DNA of 64,000 bases from Strongylocentrotus droebachiensis (GCA_035222895.1 JAVYIG010000865.1:367940-431939), one strand, 5' to 3'. Shown: positions 27,668 through 36,300, counted from the first letter of the stretch. The notes: generated from the sequence alone by a model not told the origin. A program made the numbers and translations.

Positions 27668-28016
27668 AGTCAAAATGCATGACCTCTATAGACAGGTGGC
27701 CTTTATAGAGAGGTAGCCTCTAACACAGGTTTGACTGGATATTTTTCATAATTTTAAATCAGAAATACCTTAATCATTCTTAATTCATCTTCTTTCAGAG
27801 AGGGCATGCCAGGCTCGCTACGACACCGTCATGGCCAAGCTAAAGAACAACCCCCCACGCAATGGATTCTACGTCCCCCAGTGTGACGAGGAGGGTAACT
27901 ACCGCACCGTCCAGTGCCTCTACCCCCAGGATGCGTGCTGGTGTGCTAACCCCATCACCGGCCGTCGCCTCCGCAAGGCCACCTACATTGGTGATACGCC
28001 GTCATGTGATCCTTGA
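1676..28016 (+). CDS. Multi-lipocalin (polycalin-like) secreted mosaic protein, 3' part of gene, 31 exons
   Basis: I joined 31 exons with gt/ag boundaries and consistent phase into about 1,109 codons ending at TGA 28014-28016. Order: end of one lipocalin (1676-1726), five complete lipocalin modules (2167-23892), a GCC-type cysteine module, a linker, an antistasin-like module, a short linker and a thyroglobulin type-1 domain. The 5' end and signal peptide lie upstream of the window. Each module shows the lipocalin G-x-W-Y motif, the T-D-Y motif and the R-x-P helix motif, with the six cysteines of retinol-binding protein. By family knowledge lipocalins bind small hydrophobic ligands (retinoids, bilins, lipids). 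Multi-lipocalin chains are known from insects as polycalins. Secretion or surface location is inferred from the disulfide-rich domains; no transmembrane segment is visible at the C-terminus. The ligand is unknown. Confidence 0.93.
2167..5857 (+). CDS. Lipocalin module 1 (five exons)
   Basis: Exons 2167-2240, 3545-3666, 4258-4370, 5032-5244 and 5816-5857; phases 1-0-2-1-1-1 along the cassette. The first exon carries the N-terminal Cys (STCLV) and a FDKNQ end. The second has [10 protein letters not shown] (lipocalin G-x-W-Y) and YPYHRIS. The third has one Cys and the strand LVLKPFGMP. The fourth has [18 protein letters not shown] (T-D-Y motif), GTC, MSRDP (R-x-P) and an amphipathic helix ending MCVD. 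The fifth has ECDELLG. The six cysteines are in retinol-binding protein order. The long introns hold repeats; a palindromic MITE begins 28 nt after the 5244 donor. Confidence 0.92.
4800..4975. repeat. Dispersed repeat, copy A
   Basis: The stretch from ggcctaaacaaaaatgttgt through ggtcggtcggtcagaa to the ttcttctaaa end recurs in reverse orientation at 9625-9850. Both lie in introns of the lipocalin gene. Confidence 0.6.
5273..5442. repeat. Palindromic MITE (gggcccc...ggggccc)
   Basis: Starts gggccccgtcttacaaagag and ends gaaagacggggccc, with internal motifs tgcgattgattggaggactt that recur at 15745-15879 and 22980-23080. Begins 28 nt after the splice donor of the 5032-5244 exon. Confidence 0.75.
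6546..10257 (+). CDS. Lipocalin module 2 (five exons)
   Basis: Exons 6546-6607, 6899-7020, 7652-7764, 8510-8722 and 10225-10257. Exon sizes of the three core exons (122, 113, 213 nt) equal those of module 1. Visible motifs: [85 protein letters not shown] and ECDEALGV. The peptide NYT in the second exon is a possible N-glycosylation site. This module is very close to module 1, which suggests a fairly recent cassette duplication. Function as for the whole protein; ligand not predictable. Confidence 0.92.
8751..8900. repeat. Palindromic MITE, second family
   Basis: Ends aggggcctgtttcat and atgaaacggggccct are inverted repeats around an AT-rich centre. Lies 28 nt after the donor at 8722, like the MITE at 5273 after the matching exon of module 1. 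Confidence 0.65.
9085..9222. repeat. Palindromic MITE, third family, copy A
   Basis: Internally inverted sequence with gtcacaaaggttcgtacgaa at one end and ggcatttgtgaccg at the other. The same element occurs in reverse orientation at 37943-38083. Confidence 0.75.
9625..9850. repeat. Dispersed repeat, copy B, inverted relative to 4800-4975
   Basis: Carries ttctgaccgaccgacccatg and ggcacctaaagggcaataca, the reverse complement of sequence near 4835-4860, ending in an aggcctaa terminus. Confidence 0.6.
10828..14622 (+). CDS. Lipocalin module 3 (five exons)
   Basis: Exons 10828-10880, 11679-11803, 12360-12466, 13848-14060 and 14584-14622. Motifs: [93 protein letters not shown] and ECDPFLEM. The G-x-W-Y strand is shifted from WYVISH to WYVFKS, so the pocket floor may differ from modules 1 and 2. 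The R-x-P helix motif reads R-N-T. The introns carry a palindromic element partly duplicated in tandem and a tRNA-like SINE. Confidence 0.92.
11131..11513. repeat. Palindromic repeat with a tandemly duplicated end
   Basis: A ~200-bp element (aagcccttctgcactatagt to gtgcagtggggctttaaa) whose ends are inverted. Its right part (gttggctgtatagagggcgc to caatctcaaaatgtgggt) is repeated once with a period of about 130 bases, at 11274-11388 and 11405-11509. Other copies lie at 13624-13820 and 47793-47986. Confidence 0.7.
13320..13560 (-). repeat. tRNA-derived SINE, second family, copy A
   Basis: On the minus strand, 13556-13480 carries a tRNA-like head: an A box (gtggtcgagtgg), a B box (cgcggttcaagtcccac) and tRNA spacing. 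A body containing ttaatctacattgg follows. The same head and body occur at 20440-20735. Confidence 0.65.
13624..13820. repeat. Palindromic repeat, second copy
   Basis: Runs from ttaaagccacactgtactac to cagccggcctttaag with the conserved core cttatgttaattgagagcta. Same family as 11131-11327. Ends 27 bases before the 13848 exon. Confidence 0.7.
15213..19036 (+). CDS. Lipocalin module 4 (five exons)
   Basis: Exons 15213-15280, 16103-16224, 17114-17238, 18314-18526 and 19001-19036. Motifs: [88 protein letters not shown] and [11 protein letters not shown] and NVS are possible N-glycosylation sites; glycosylation at NCS is less likely because that Cys should be in a disulfide. The third exon is 12 nt longer than in modules 1 and 2. 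All splice sites are canonical; the donor at 16225 is the weaker gttggt. Confidence 0.92.
15745..15879. repeat. Palindromic MITE, same family as 5273-5442
   Basis: Starts agggcccagtcttacaaaga and ends tttaagacagggccca; the internal segment aatcgcaagtcctccaattg is shared with the other copies. Confidence 0.7.
17274..17569. repeat. MITE with gtttcacaa / ttgtgaaac termini
   Basis: Left end cctggggggtgtttcacaaa and right end ttgtgaaacacccccctgg are inverted repeats about 296 bases apart. Partial copies of the right half are seen near 7480-7540 and 25920-26017 (ctttgtgaaacaccccc). Confidence 0.7.
19390..23892 (+). CDS. Lipocalin module 5, divergent (five exons)
   Basis: Exons 19390-19448, 20088-20227, 21016-21134, 22336-22545 and 23860-23892. 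The fold signature persists ([37 protein letters not shown], and APCPKEP as linker) and all six cysteines are present. The second exon is 140 nt instead of 122 and the fourth is 210 nt instead of 213, and the Y-P-Y-x-R-I-S segment of modules 1-4 is missing. The [10 protein letters not shown] strand is closer to ordinary retinol-binding protein and apolipoprotein D. It is probably the oldest or functionally distinct unit. The NAS in the third exon could be glycosylated. Confidence 0.88.
19655..19950 (+). repeat. CT-rich microsatellite
   Basis: Nearly pure (CT)n with cc and cat interruptions over about 300 bases, in the intron before exon 20088. Long open frames across it on both strands are compositional artefacts. 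Confidence 0.9.
20232..20420 (+). repeat. Minisatellite of an 18-base unit
   Basis: Tandem copies of atcaatgatgataataat, with one shortened unit near 20345, starting directly at the splice donor of exon 20088-20227. About ten units in all. Confidence 0.85.
20440..20735 (-). repeat. tRNA-derived SINE, second family, copy B
   Basis: Minus-strand head from about 20735 with gtggtctagtggataagtca and ggggttcaaatcccagtcc, then the body motif ttaatctacatttgccact. Matches 13320-13560 in order and orientation. Lies in the intron after exon 20088-20227. Confidence 0.65.
21685..21852. repeat. Tandem duplication of about 95 bases
   Basis: The segment containing acattttttgtttcccttga, aacatgtactaaaagaaacc and tgtctacaa occurs twice, near 21697-21760 and 21785-21850. 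Related gacaggt/cctgtc motifs recur at 27520-27735. Confidence 0.75.
21853..22243. mobile_element. Non-autonomous hAT-type element with 8-bp target duplication
   Basis: The element begins cagtggcggatcca and ends tggatccgcgcctg, imperfect terminal inverted repeats of the CAGnGGCGGATCC type seen in animal hAT elements. It is flanked by direct 8-base repeats ctacaagg (21845-21852 and 22244-22251). The interior is long C and G runs with a duplicated segment (ctgagtcgttgcgatttttt near 22048 and 22160). No transposase frame is present. Confidence 0.85.
22570..22945 (+). repeat. Non-autonomous repeat of ~380 bp, copy A
   Basis: From ctcagattctgagataaaat to gttaaacgatgcctttaa; recurs inverted at 26224-26610 over the full length, with a fragment at 23360-23462. 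Both full copies lie in lipocalin introns. Confidence 0.8.
22980..23080. repeat. Shortened palindromic MITE of the 5273 family
   Basis: Starts tgtccctgtcttataaagag and ends tctttaagagacagggct, with internal agtcctaatcaatcgcaaat shared with 15745-15879. Confidence 0.6.
23360..23462 (+). repeat. Fragment of the ~380-bp repeat
   Basis: Shares cataaacctttaggtcagtc and gattatcaagatatttt with 22625-22710. Confidence 0.65.
23920..24105 (+). repeat. CT/CTGT microsatellite
   Basis: Runs of ctctctctccc and tgtctgtctgtctctg directly after the short exon 23860-23892. Confidence 0.85.
24310..24342. repeat. Near-perfect palindrome, 16-base arms
   Basis: Arm taccaaggagttataa (24310-24325), one T, then ttataactccttggta (24327-24342). 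It can form a tight hairpin in DNA or in the pre-mRNA intron. No family recognised. Confidence 0.8.
24564..25485 (+). CDS. Small GCC-type cysteine module plus Pro-rich linker exon
   Basis: Exons 24564-24659 and 25420-25485, both phase 1-1. The first reads [18 protein letters not shown] followed by an NCP end. The pattern C-x6-GCC, an alanine and a final C resembles the short GCC repeats found in papilin-like extracellular proteins, although the usual G-P before the last Cys is absent. The second exon ([20 protein letters not shown]) has no cysteine and looks like a flexible spacer. The family assignment is an inference from cysteine spacing only. Confidence 0.7.
26103..27081 (+). CDS. Antistasin-like cysteine module and short linker exon
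   Basis: Exons 26103-26201 and 27052-27081. The first reads [19 protein letters not shown] followed by SDNCEICEC. The spacing C-x5-C-x3-C-x(n)-NC-x2-C-x-C with a central F-G-F fits the antistasin-like fold known from protease inhibitors and extracellular mosaics. The second exon is a 10-codon linker. Phase 1-1 exons allow this module to be shuffled as a unit. An inhibitory function is possible but not shown. Confidence 0.75.
26224..26610 (-). repeat. Non-autonomous repeat of ~380 bp, copy B (inverted)
   Basis: From ttaaaggcatcgtttaacaa to tctgagacaaagttaccgga; reverse complement of 22570-22945. It starts about 23 bases after the donor of exon 26103-26201. Confidence 0.8.
27600..27666 (+). 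repeat. (TC)n microsatellite
   Basis: About 33 uninterrupted TC units in the intron before the thyroglobulin exon, embedded in a repeat with cctgtcta/tagacaggt ends (27520-27735). Confidence 0.9.
27799..28016 (+). CDS. Thyroglobulin type-1 domain, terminal exon
   Basis: Terminal exon after tctttcag, ending at TGA 28014-28016. It shows the full thyroglobulin type-1 signature: first Cys in [38 protein letters not shown] and a last Cys three residues before the end (SCDP). All six cysteines and the C-W-C-x-(N/D) core are present. Such domains often inhibit cysteine or aspartic proteases or bind growth factors. GC content and codon use are clearly higher than in the surrounding introns, as for the other exons of this gene. 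Confidence 0.93.
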
Positions 28017-28567
28017 GGGGCAAACAAGTTGCAAAATGGGAGGAATAGGGATTGATTTGTCTGAAGATTTGAAATGTAAACTGTAGCACAAAATTCATTT
28101 TCTCAAGATTGTTTCTCAGTCCTTATGGCATTGATGGTGATTATGATGCCCCTTACTACAGAAAAAATATGAGGGATAGAGAATTCAATAACTATTGTTG
28201 TATAATTATGTCAAAGATTTTAAAATGTAAATCATTGCCCAGATTAGTTTCATAAGAAAATTGGGTAACGGTTTTCGAGCAGATTGAGGTTATTACTTTC
28301 GTCATTATGATCTTTTTTTGTAATCCTCAATTTTCCCCTCAGTTCAGGAGGAGACGTTTAGCTATCGCAATTTTATACACTTTTACTTACGGTAAACAAT
28401 TACATTGGTTTTATTATGTGTTTGAGCCTATATACATTTATATATATATATTTCATATCATTGGATTCAGAGTTAATATGAGTTTGGTTTCAGTATTTGA
28501 AAATTTGTATGATTTATAGAAAACTTGTCGTAAAAACATGTTATTTTTATATCAATGTTAATATGTG

Positions 28568-28614
28568 AATAAATTTGCAATATAAGTTGTAAATTTTAAA
28601 ATTGTATAAATAAA
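28568..28614 (+). terminator. Poly(A) signals of the multi-lipocalin gene
   Basis: Two AATAAA hexamers, at 28568-28573 and 28609-28614, about 550-600 nt after the stop codon at 28016. They delimit a probable 3' UTR of about 0.6 kb (28017-28635). No other exon-like sequence is seen in between. Confidence 0.6.
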
Positions 28615-28635
28615 AACAAATCTTTCAATTCAATA

Positions 28636-29190
28636 AGTTTTAAAACATTACTGGATATAACTATGCTATGATGTGGTCCTGTCTCTTTCCTCTCTCTCTC
28701 TCTTTCTCTTTCGCTGTCTCTCTCTCCCTTCCTGTCTCTCTCTCTCTCTCCCTTTCTGTCTCTCTTTCTCTGTCTCTATCTCCCTTCGTGTCTCTCTCTC
28801 TTTTTTTCTGTCTCTCTCTCTCTCTACATTGATATACATGTATTATTCTCTATAGTCTATACGTTAACATCTTCATATCATTTATAAACGGGAAAAATAT
28901 TTGCATTTTTATCACAGATTGATAGGTAAATCGGCATATGTAAACTTTGAGAAATATACATTTAGATAAATTAAAATGGTAATTTTGTTACAAGATGCTA
29001 CCACACCCGGTATTCGAGGAGAACTGCCATATATTTGGTTTATTCTTTTTTTAAAGGTATCAATAAATCAGATTGTTTGATTCCATATACTTCAGAAAGT
29101 TTCTTTTCTCTGTTTCGAAATAGTTTTTTAGTGCTATCTGAAAAGAGAACAAGTATAATCGTGATGAAGGACATGATGCAGTTTGGTGAA
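28636..29190. other. Intergenic stretch between the lipocalin gene and the first LINE
   Basis: Contains a CT-rich microsatellite (28680-28830) and otherwise AT-rich sequence. No gene seen. Confidence 0.6.
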
Positions 29191-29191
29191 G

Positions 29192-29360
29192 ATGGTGAGG
29201 ATGAAGATCATGATGATGTCGATGAAAAAGAAGAGATTGGAGAGGAAGAGATTGGAGAAGAGATTGGAGAGGGTGATGATGATGAGGGAGAGGGTGATGA
29301 TGATGAGGGTGAGGGTGATGATGATGAGATTGGAGAGGGTGATGATGATGATGATGAAGG
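29192..29360 (+). repeat. GAT/GAGGGT-rich array at the LINE 5' end
   Basis: Imperfect gatgatgatgagggagaggg units directly precede the LINE frame. A similar GAT-rich array lies at its 3' end (33109-33305), so the LINE probably inserted into one array. Confidence 0.8.
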
Positions 29361-29379
29361 GTATTGAATTAAGTGAAAG

Positions 29380-30811
29380 TTTGACAAAATCTAGTGATGA
29401 TCCGAAAATTATAGTTGACGGTCGAAAATATAAGTTCCCTTGTGGGAACTGTGATAAGCCAGTCAAATGTAATCAACACGGCCTTCTGTGTTCTTCTTGT
29501 AAAAAATGGTTTCACACTAATTGTCAAGCTATCAGTTTTTCAGAGTACCGCAGATTATATTATGAATGCCCTGATGAGAAGTGGAATTGTTTTACATGTT
29601 GTCTGCCATCTTTTTGTGACTCATTATTTAATGACGATTGTATAGAGATAGAAAGCCAAAACGAGGATAGACTAAAAGAAAACTATTTTAAGATAACGCG
29701 CGTTACACCTGAAAAGCAAGCGATAGCAAGAGTAATTCAGCCAAACCTCAGAGATGAAAACACTTCTCTTTATCAAGAATTTGAAGAAAAGTTTAAAGCT
29801 AAAGGTCTTCATTTTTTACACCTTAATGTGAGGTCTATTCTAAACAAGATATCGGAATTTAGAATTCTTTTTAAAAGAAAAAGGCTGTCTATTATTGCTT
29901 TCACTGAAACATGGTTAAACAATTCCATAAATGATGAAGAAATTGAAATAGACGGATATAAAATCATACGCCATGATCGATCCTCTGGCTCTGGAGGTGG
30001 TGTATGTTTCTATATCAGAAATGATATTGCATTTAATATTATGGATGCTATAAGTACTGGAGATACGGAATCCCTGTGGATAAATTTGCTTATACCAAGA
30101 TCAAAACCAATTGTTGTTGGTGTTCTGTATCGACCTCCGAAAAACAATTTGTTTATCGAGAAATTGTCCAATATTCTTGATACATTAAAGAAGGATGACG
30201 AAATAATTCTTTTAGGAGACATGAATATTTGTCTTCTTCGCAAATCGCTACTGGCTAAAAAATATATTGACTTGTTGAGTCTTCATGGGTTTAGTCAACT
30301 CATTAAAGAGGCAACACGCGTTACACCTACATGTTCTTCTCTATTGGATCATGTTGGTTGTACCAAAGAAAATAAAATAAGTCAAAGTGGTGTCATTGAT
30401 CTAGGTATTAGCGACCATTATTTTACTTTCTGTACACGGAAAAATGTTAGACTGGCTATAGGTCATCACAGGACTAATGATATCAGATCCATGAAAAAAT
30501 ATACAGAAGAGTCTTTCAATCTTCAACTATCTGTTGTTGATTGGTCACGAATAACTGACTGTACAGATGTAAATGAGGCATGGTCAATATTTCAACATGT
30601 TTTTATCTCAAATTTGAATATGATAGCGCCACTGAAACGGATAAGAATAAAACAAAGATCAGAAACTTGGGTGACTAAAGATATTCTTTCCCTAATTCAA
30701 GAGAGAAATATAGTATACAAAAAATGGAGGAAAAGAGCAAAAGATGAGAAGCTCTATAAAAGATACAGAGTATTAAGAAATATGGTCCAAAGAGAGGTGA
30801 AAAAGGCTTAA
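29380..30811 (+). pseudogene. LINE ORF, PHD finger and endonuclease half, ends at premature TAA
   Basis: The part before 29360 is read-through of the GAT repeat (Met/Lys/Arg-rich) and is not real LINE protein. The PHD-like finger spans about 29434-29605 and the endonuclease about 29800-30430. The endonuclease keeps its catalytic-type motifs: T-E-T-W, G-D-M-N and S-D-H. The frame stops at TAA 30809-30811 within KKA-stop, where a single base change from a sense codon would explain it. Confidence 0.85.
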
Positions 30812-32680
30812 CTCGATTACTTACAAAACAAGATAGAAGAAAATAAACAAGATTCGAAAAAACTTTGGCAGAATCTAAAAAGCTTAGGATTGAAAAATAA
30901 GAAGCGAAAAGAACAAGAATCTGTCATTAAAATTGATGGGGAATTATGTCATGATAAGATGGCCATCGCTGATGAATTCAATTCTCATTTCACAAATGTG
31001 GCTGCCAAATTAGTAGACAAACTCCCCCCTTCCAAAGACTTTTTCAGCGCAGACAATGATTGTATTCGTGACTTTTACGAAAGAAAAGGTGTACATGAAA
31101 ACAGCTTCGAGTTATTACCAATCAGTGAACAATTTGTTTTCAAAGAGTTACGTAAGTTGAATGTATCAAAAAGTACTGGGTTAGACTTGATTCCAGCTAA
31201 ATTTCTAAAAGATGGTGCGAAGGTTTTATTTAAGCCTCTAAGTTACTTAATGAACCTATCTATCTTGACGAGTACTTTTCCAGAAGATATGAAAATAGCA
31301 AAAGTGACTCCACTTTATAAAAAGAAAGATAAAACTGATGTTAGCAACTATAGACCTATTAGTGTTTTAAGCGTAGCATCAAAGATTCTAGAAAAATCGG
31401 TCTGTGTTCAAATTGAAAGATACTTCAAAGAAAATGATATAATTTATGAATTTCAATCTGGTTTTCGACATGATTATTCGACTGAAACATGTCTAATTCA
31501 TTTGACTGATTATTTGAGGAGAGAAACTTCCCAAGGGCGCTTTGTTGGTATGGTGCTCCTTGATCTGCAAAAAGCTTTTGATACAGTTAATCATTGCGTC
31601 TTATTGAAGAAGTTACAACTAATGGGTTTTGCTAAGGCAAGTTTAGATTGGTTCAGATCCTACTTATCTAATCGGCACCAAGTAGTGGCCATTCATGATA
31701 TTCGTTCCAAACTAATGCCTATAACATGCGGTGTTCCTCAGGGAAGCATTTTAGGCCCAATTCTATTTTCAAGTTATATAAATGATATGTGTATTTGTAT
31801 AAAAGACTTCAAACTATTATTGTACGCAGATGACAGCGTACTACTCTATTCAAATCCTGATCCTAAATATATTGAGGAAAAGCTCAGTGAACAGCTGTCT
31901 ACGTGTGTCGATTGGATGACTGATAATAAGCTTTCTTTACACTTGGGAAAAACAGAAAGCATTTTATTTTGTTCTAAAAAGTCATTTGAATTCAAAGTGA
32001 CACACAATAATCAAGCAATCAAGAGAAAAGAGTCTGTGAAGTATTTAGGCATTGAGTTGGCTAGCGCAATTTCATTTTCATCTTTAGTAGAATCAGTTGT
32101 AAAAAAAGCAAATTCTCGTCTGAAATTTTTGTACAGATATCAAAGTTGTATGGATTTAAAAGCAAGACGTACACTCTGTTTTGCTCTTATTCAATGTTTA
32201 TTTGACTATGCTAACCCTGAATGGTATAGTAACATAAACAAGTCAGATCAAAAGAAGTTGAAGATTATACAGAACAAAATGGTGAGATTTATCAACTGTT
32301 CTGGTCCAAGAACTCATGTTGGCTACAGCGAACTTTCTAAAGCTGGATTTCTTGAAGTCGACCAAAGATCAAAACAACTCGCATTGCATCACGTGCATAA
32401 AATATATCATACTAGGTCGAATCATTATATTCGATCCAACTTCGATCTTGTTACTGACGTACATGATTATAATACAAGAAATAGACGATTCAACTTTAAC
32501 TTACCAGAAAGAGTAGGTAGTATTGGAAATTCGTTTTATTACAATGCCATAAAACATTGGAATTCCCTTCCCAATGGTGTAAAAGAAATAGGAAACTATG
32601 ATCATTTTAAGAGGAAATTAAAGGAATACCTAATACTTGACAGTCAGAGAAGAGAAGTGAATGACATGTTATATGATTGA
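30812..32680 (+). pseudogene. LINE ORF continued: reverse transcriptase half
   Basis: Same frame as the upstream half and open immediately after the TAA. RT motifs in order: [72 protein letters not shown] (31817-31852) and KYLGIEL. The frame ends at TGA 32678-32680. The catalytic Y-A-D-D is intact. Confidence 0.88.
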
Positions 32681-33108
32681 AATTTTTATTCTTCTGTCGG
32701 TTCATACCTTTTCATGTTGTATATACTTATGTTTTCGTACGTTATAGAAATTCTACAAATTCATCATTATTTTCCTCTTCTTCCTTCTCCTCTTTTTCTT
32801 CTTCTCCTCTTTTTCTTCTTCTCCTTCTTCTTTTTCTTCTTGTACTTAATATCATTTCTATCATCAGTTTAATGTTGTTATTATTATTATTATCTTTAAT
32901 AAGTAGTTCTTTTAATTTTCTTATCTGTCTGTAAATATTACTATTTTAACTTATTAATTTTATACATGTCTGTAAGGGACCCCACTGGAAATAAGCTCTC
33001 GAGCTTTCGTGGGTTATCCTGTTCAAGCTGACTTATTTTTGATCTGTTATTATTGTATATTGTTGTATGTTGGAAGCTTGTCGAATAAAAATCAATCAAT
33101 CAATCAAG

Positions 33109-33305
33109 ACGATCATGATGAAGATGAAAGTGACGAATATGGAGATGATGATGAAGGTGGTGATGATGATGATGGTGGTGGTGGTTTTGATGGTGATGAT
33201 GATAATAATGAAAATGATCATGAAAGTGATGATGATGAAGGTGGTGATCGTGAATTGGTGATGATAATGATGGTGGTGGTGGTTTTAATGGTGATGATGA
33301 TAATG
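33109..33305 (+). repeat. GAT-rich array at the LINE 3' end
   Basis: gatgatgatgaaggtggtga-type units immediately after the (ATCA)n end of the LINE. Compositionally like the array at 29192-29360. Confidence 0.8.
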
Positions 33306-36300
33306 AAGTTTCACTATATCAAATAGAGATGCATTTATTAAAAACGTCTGATAAACAGTTCAAGTGCACAAACATTTGGACAGGATTATAACAATCTTAT
33401 TAGATGCACAAAGCAACATTATTCATCACTTTTTGTCTGGTATTAATATTTCACAAAGAGTGTTATGGATTATATTCACGATCGATGGAAATAGTAGTGT
33501 GTATTTACCACGTTGCATCGGTTAAAATGTCACTGATAGTACGATACTCTCGACGAGGAATGGTTTGATGATGCATTTTTAACCCAATTAACAGGAGTAC
33601 ACGATTAAGTGGGGAAAGTTTCTATGAAATTAAAGAGGTGTTAGTTCTAATCCGACTCCAATAAGCGGAGTATCCCTTTTAAATTATGTTTCCCTAATGT
33701 GTGGACACTACTGTATGAAACAAAATTGTCTTCCATAGTATATATATATATATTTCTAACTTTCCATTTCCAATGCCTTCAGAGGCAATATCCATACAAG
33801 CGCATTTTAAAGAATATAACTTTCTAATCAGACCTCATTTATTACAAATGTGGACTTTTAAGTAAATTAACTTGAAAGATTAAACAAAGAAAGTATGATT
33901 CCTTTTATGCTTCAATACTTTCTCTTATTCATACATACACACATCGACCTACTTTCGGTCCATGGTTTGAGCGAGTAAATACTTTTAGATGTAACTTGGC
34001 TCAAGGCCTACCTCTGGCCATCGACGGATGTGTCAAGTAAAATCATTCTCACTAATAGGAAATACTTCTAATAATTCTCATTATCGTCCATTTCGTCGCC
34101 AAAAACTAACTATGATTATTTAGGAAACATATATTGCAACTTTATTATTGAGACAAAGGACAGGCGTGGGGATGACGTCATCCAAAGGTGTTCAAAAATC
34201 CTTGTAAAGTAGGAAAATGTCAGAATTGGAACAGACATCACCCACATCCACGCCATGTGTTCTCTGATGCGCTGTCCATCATCTATTAAACTAATCTTCA
34301 CACGTGCGATTTTTTTTTGTATTGCACCTGTTGTTCTAGATTCGTCATGAAAGAACTACGTCACAATAGGCGGAAGGACAGATATTTTACCATTCAAGAA
34401 AAATGAAATTTGGCATGATTGGGAATTTGGGATAGTTGAATCGTTCGTATTTTGTCTACAAGAATGATATTCATTTTACCCTCTTTTGTGTCTGGCGAAT
34501 CACGGACACAACTATTTATATATGCGCAGCTTTGATTAACTTTAATTTTGATAGTTCTCCTTATTGATCCGTATTGATTAGACGATGGGGCTAACATAAT
34601 CATATTTAAGTTCCACAATCTGCGCCGCAAGTGGAAGGGATCAAGCTTTATTGATCAAGGTAATCTCCCGTCTCATTCTCAAGTCTCATGTAGCTTTCCT
34701 TTTCAAATACTTTATTTCCTGACTTATTTTTTTATGTTTAAGACCTATTTCGTTTCTTCTGTAGGTCCTTCCAACCCCCCCAACCCCCTCCCCCACTTTA
34801 TATTAATTTATGTTTCTTTCATTTTCAGACTTCTCTCCTTCCTCTCCATTCCTATTAATGTCATTCGTACTCTTGCTATCTTTGAATAAATATTTCTTCT
34901 TTCTGTATCCCATGCAATGGTGTCGACAGCAAATTCGACAGTTAACACAAAATTGTGGGCACTTGCCCTCCGCCCCTTCAAAAATGTCCCTGTAAAATGT
35001 CCAAAATATTACCGCAGCATCATTGAATATGCTACTTATTCCTAGTTAACATGTCATAAAACTGTCTCTTTATATGTATCTCTCAACAAAACAGCGGCCA
35101 AATTAAAGTGAAACACAACATACGTATTATATGACATTATGACTTATGATTAGAATTAGTAATGACACTGCCTCGAGAAAGACACGAGAGGGTTAGGCTT
35201 GCGGTGAGTATATATCGAATGACGATTCGCATTTCGGTTTGTGCTCACTTCAAAAGTGCTAACAACAGGTGCAAGTGACATGCTGTCATTAAATAATGAC
35301 CTTTACTATATTACTGATATCAGTTTGTACTGACGTCAGTTTATTGATTTTCATATTCAAGCAGGTCCAAAATATAATAAACAGAGGCTAGGGTCTGATC
35401 AGAATATTGTCCTTTGGGAGAAATGGGAAAAATTTACCTTTTCCTGTGCATTTGAGGATTTTTTTTCCGGGGGGGGGGGCATAATCGGCTCGTGCCCCTT
35501 TTGATACTGATGTGACCTACATTTAATACACAAAGGGAAATGCCTCCTAAAGGGACTCTTATTTCCCTTTGCAAATTTTTGACCCCAAAGGCATAGATCT
35601 GAAAAGAAAATTTGCATCTTAAACTGAAATATATAAGAACCTGTTTCGAAATCGTGTTTTTCAAAATGGATCAAATCGATAGTGAATATTAAAGAAGAGG
35701 CCTAGGCCTATATACTAATGAAATCAATCAATTTCCTTGTGTAGACATTCTTCTCATTTGCTTTTCAGTATATAAAGCCTAATGCTCACAACTACTCAAG
35801 CTCTCTCATCAATGTTTACAAACATGAAATCGGAAGTGAGGGATCGACGTAGGATGAGGATGACGACATAGATAGAGGTATAATAAGGGCAAGGTGTAAT
35901 TGGTTGAACAAATTAAATTTGACTCATCTGTTCTTTCCCATCCTTCATAATTAAACATAAGATTCTTAGAAGATCCATCGACTCAAACATGTACTTGACA
36001 TCCATCGAACATCAACAATCGTATTTAACTTCAACCCCCCCCCCCGCCCCCACCATTTCCAAGTATTGTAAAACAGTTCAAAAGACTATTCGTTTGCTGC
36101 CCCGTAAGATGGTCGTTACTGTCATAGCTGTCACAGTCGTCTTAATTGTGGAAGTTAATATTTGACCTGTTTGATTATGGCGTTTTTCTGGTTTAGTCGG
36201 CGTTACTTCAGACACTGGCTAGATGGGTCAGCTAAGAACTATATTTCTTACCTAGCACCTTACTTTTTTCATTGCGCTGACCCTAAAATCTCGAAAATTC

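Larger units (their letters stand above)
29360..33108 (+). mobile_element. CR1-like LINE with PHD finger, endonuclease and RT, one internal stop
   Basis: Non-LTR retrotransposon. The long frame runs from the GAT array to TAA 30809-30811 and resumes in the same frame to 32680, so one stop separates the endonuclease half from the RT half. In order: a C4HC3 PHD-like finger (CGNCDKP...CSSC...WFHTNC...WNCFTC); an apurinic-type endonuclease (FLHLNVRSILNK, FTETWLN, GVLYRPP, LLGDMNI, ISDHYF); an RT ([34 protein letters not shown] at 31823-31834). The C-terminal region follows, then a 3' UTR with a TTC-rich stretch and an (ATCA)n end at about 33092-33108. The CR1 clade is inferred from motif order. 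The single stop suggests a young, recently disabled copy. Confidence 0.9.

Noticed and set aside
27520..27735. CRISPR-like or structured repeat from the cctgtcta motifs
   Set aside because: Only two inverted motif copies around a (TC)n microsatellite in a eukaryotic intron; better explained as a dispersed repeat.
29035..29367. Acidic Asp/Glu/Gly-rich frame before the LINE
   Set aside because: Translation of the GAT/GAGGGT array; the same array in another frame gives the Met-rich start of the LINE frame.
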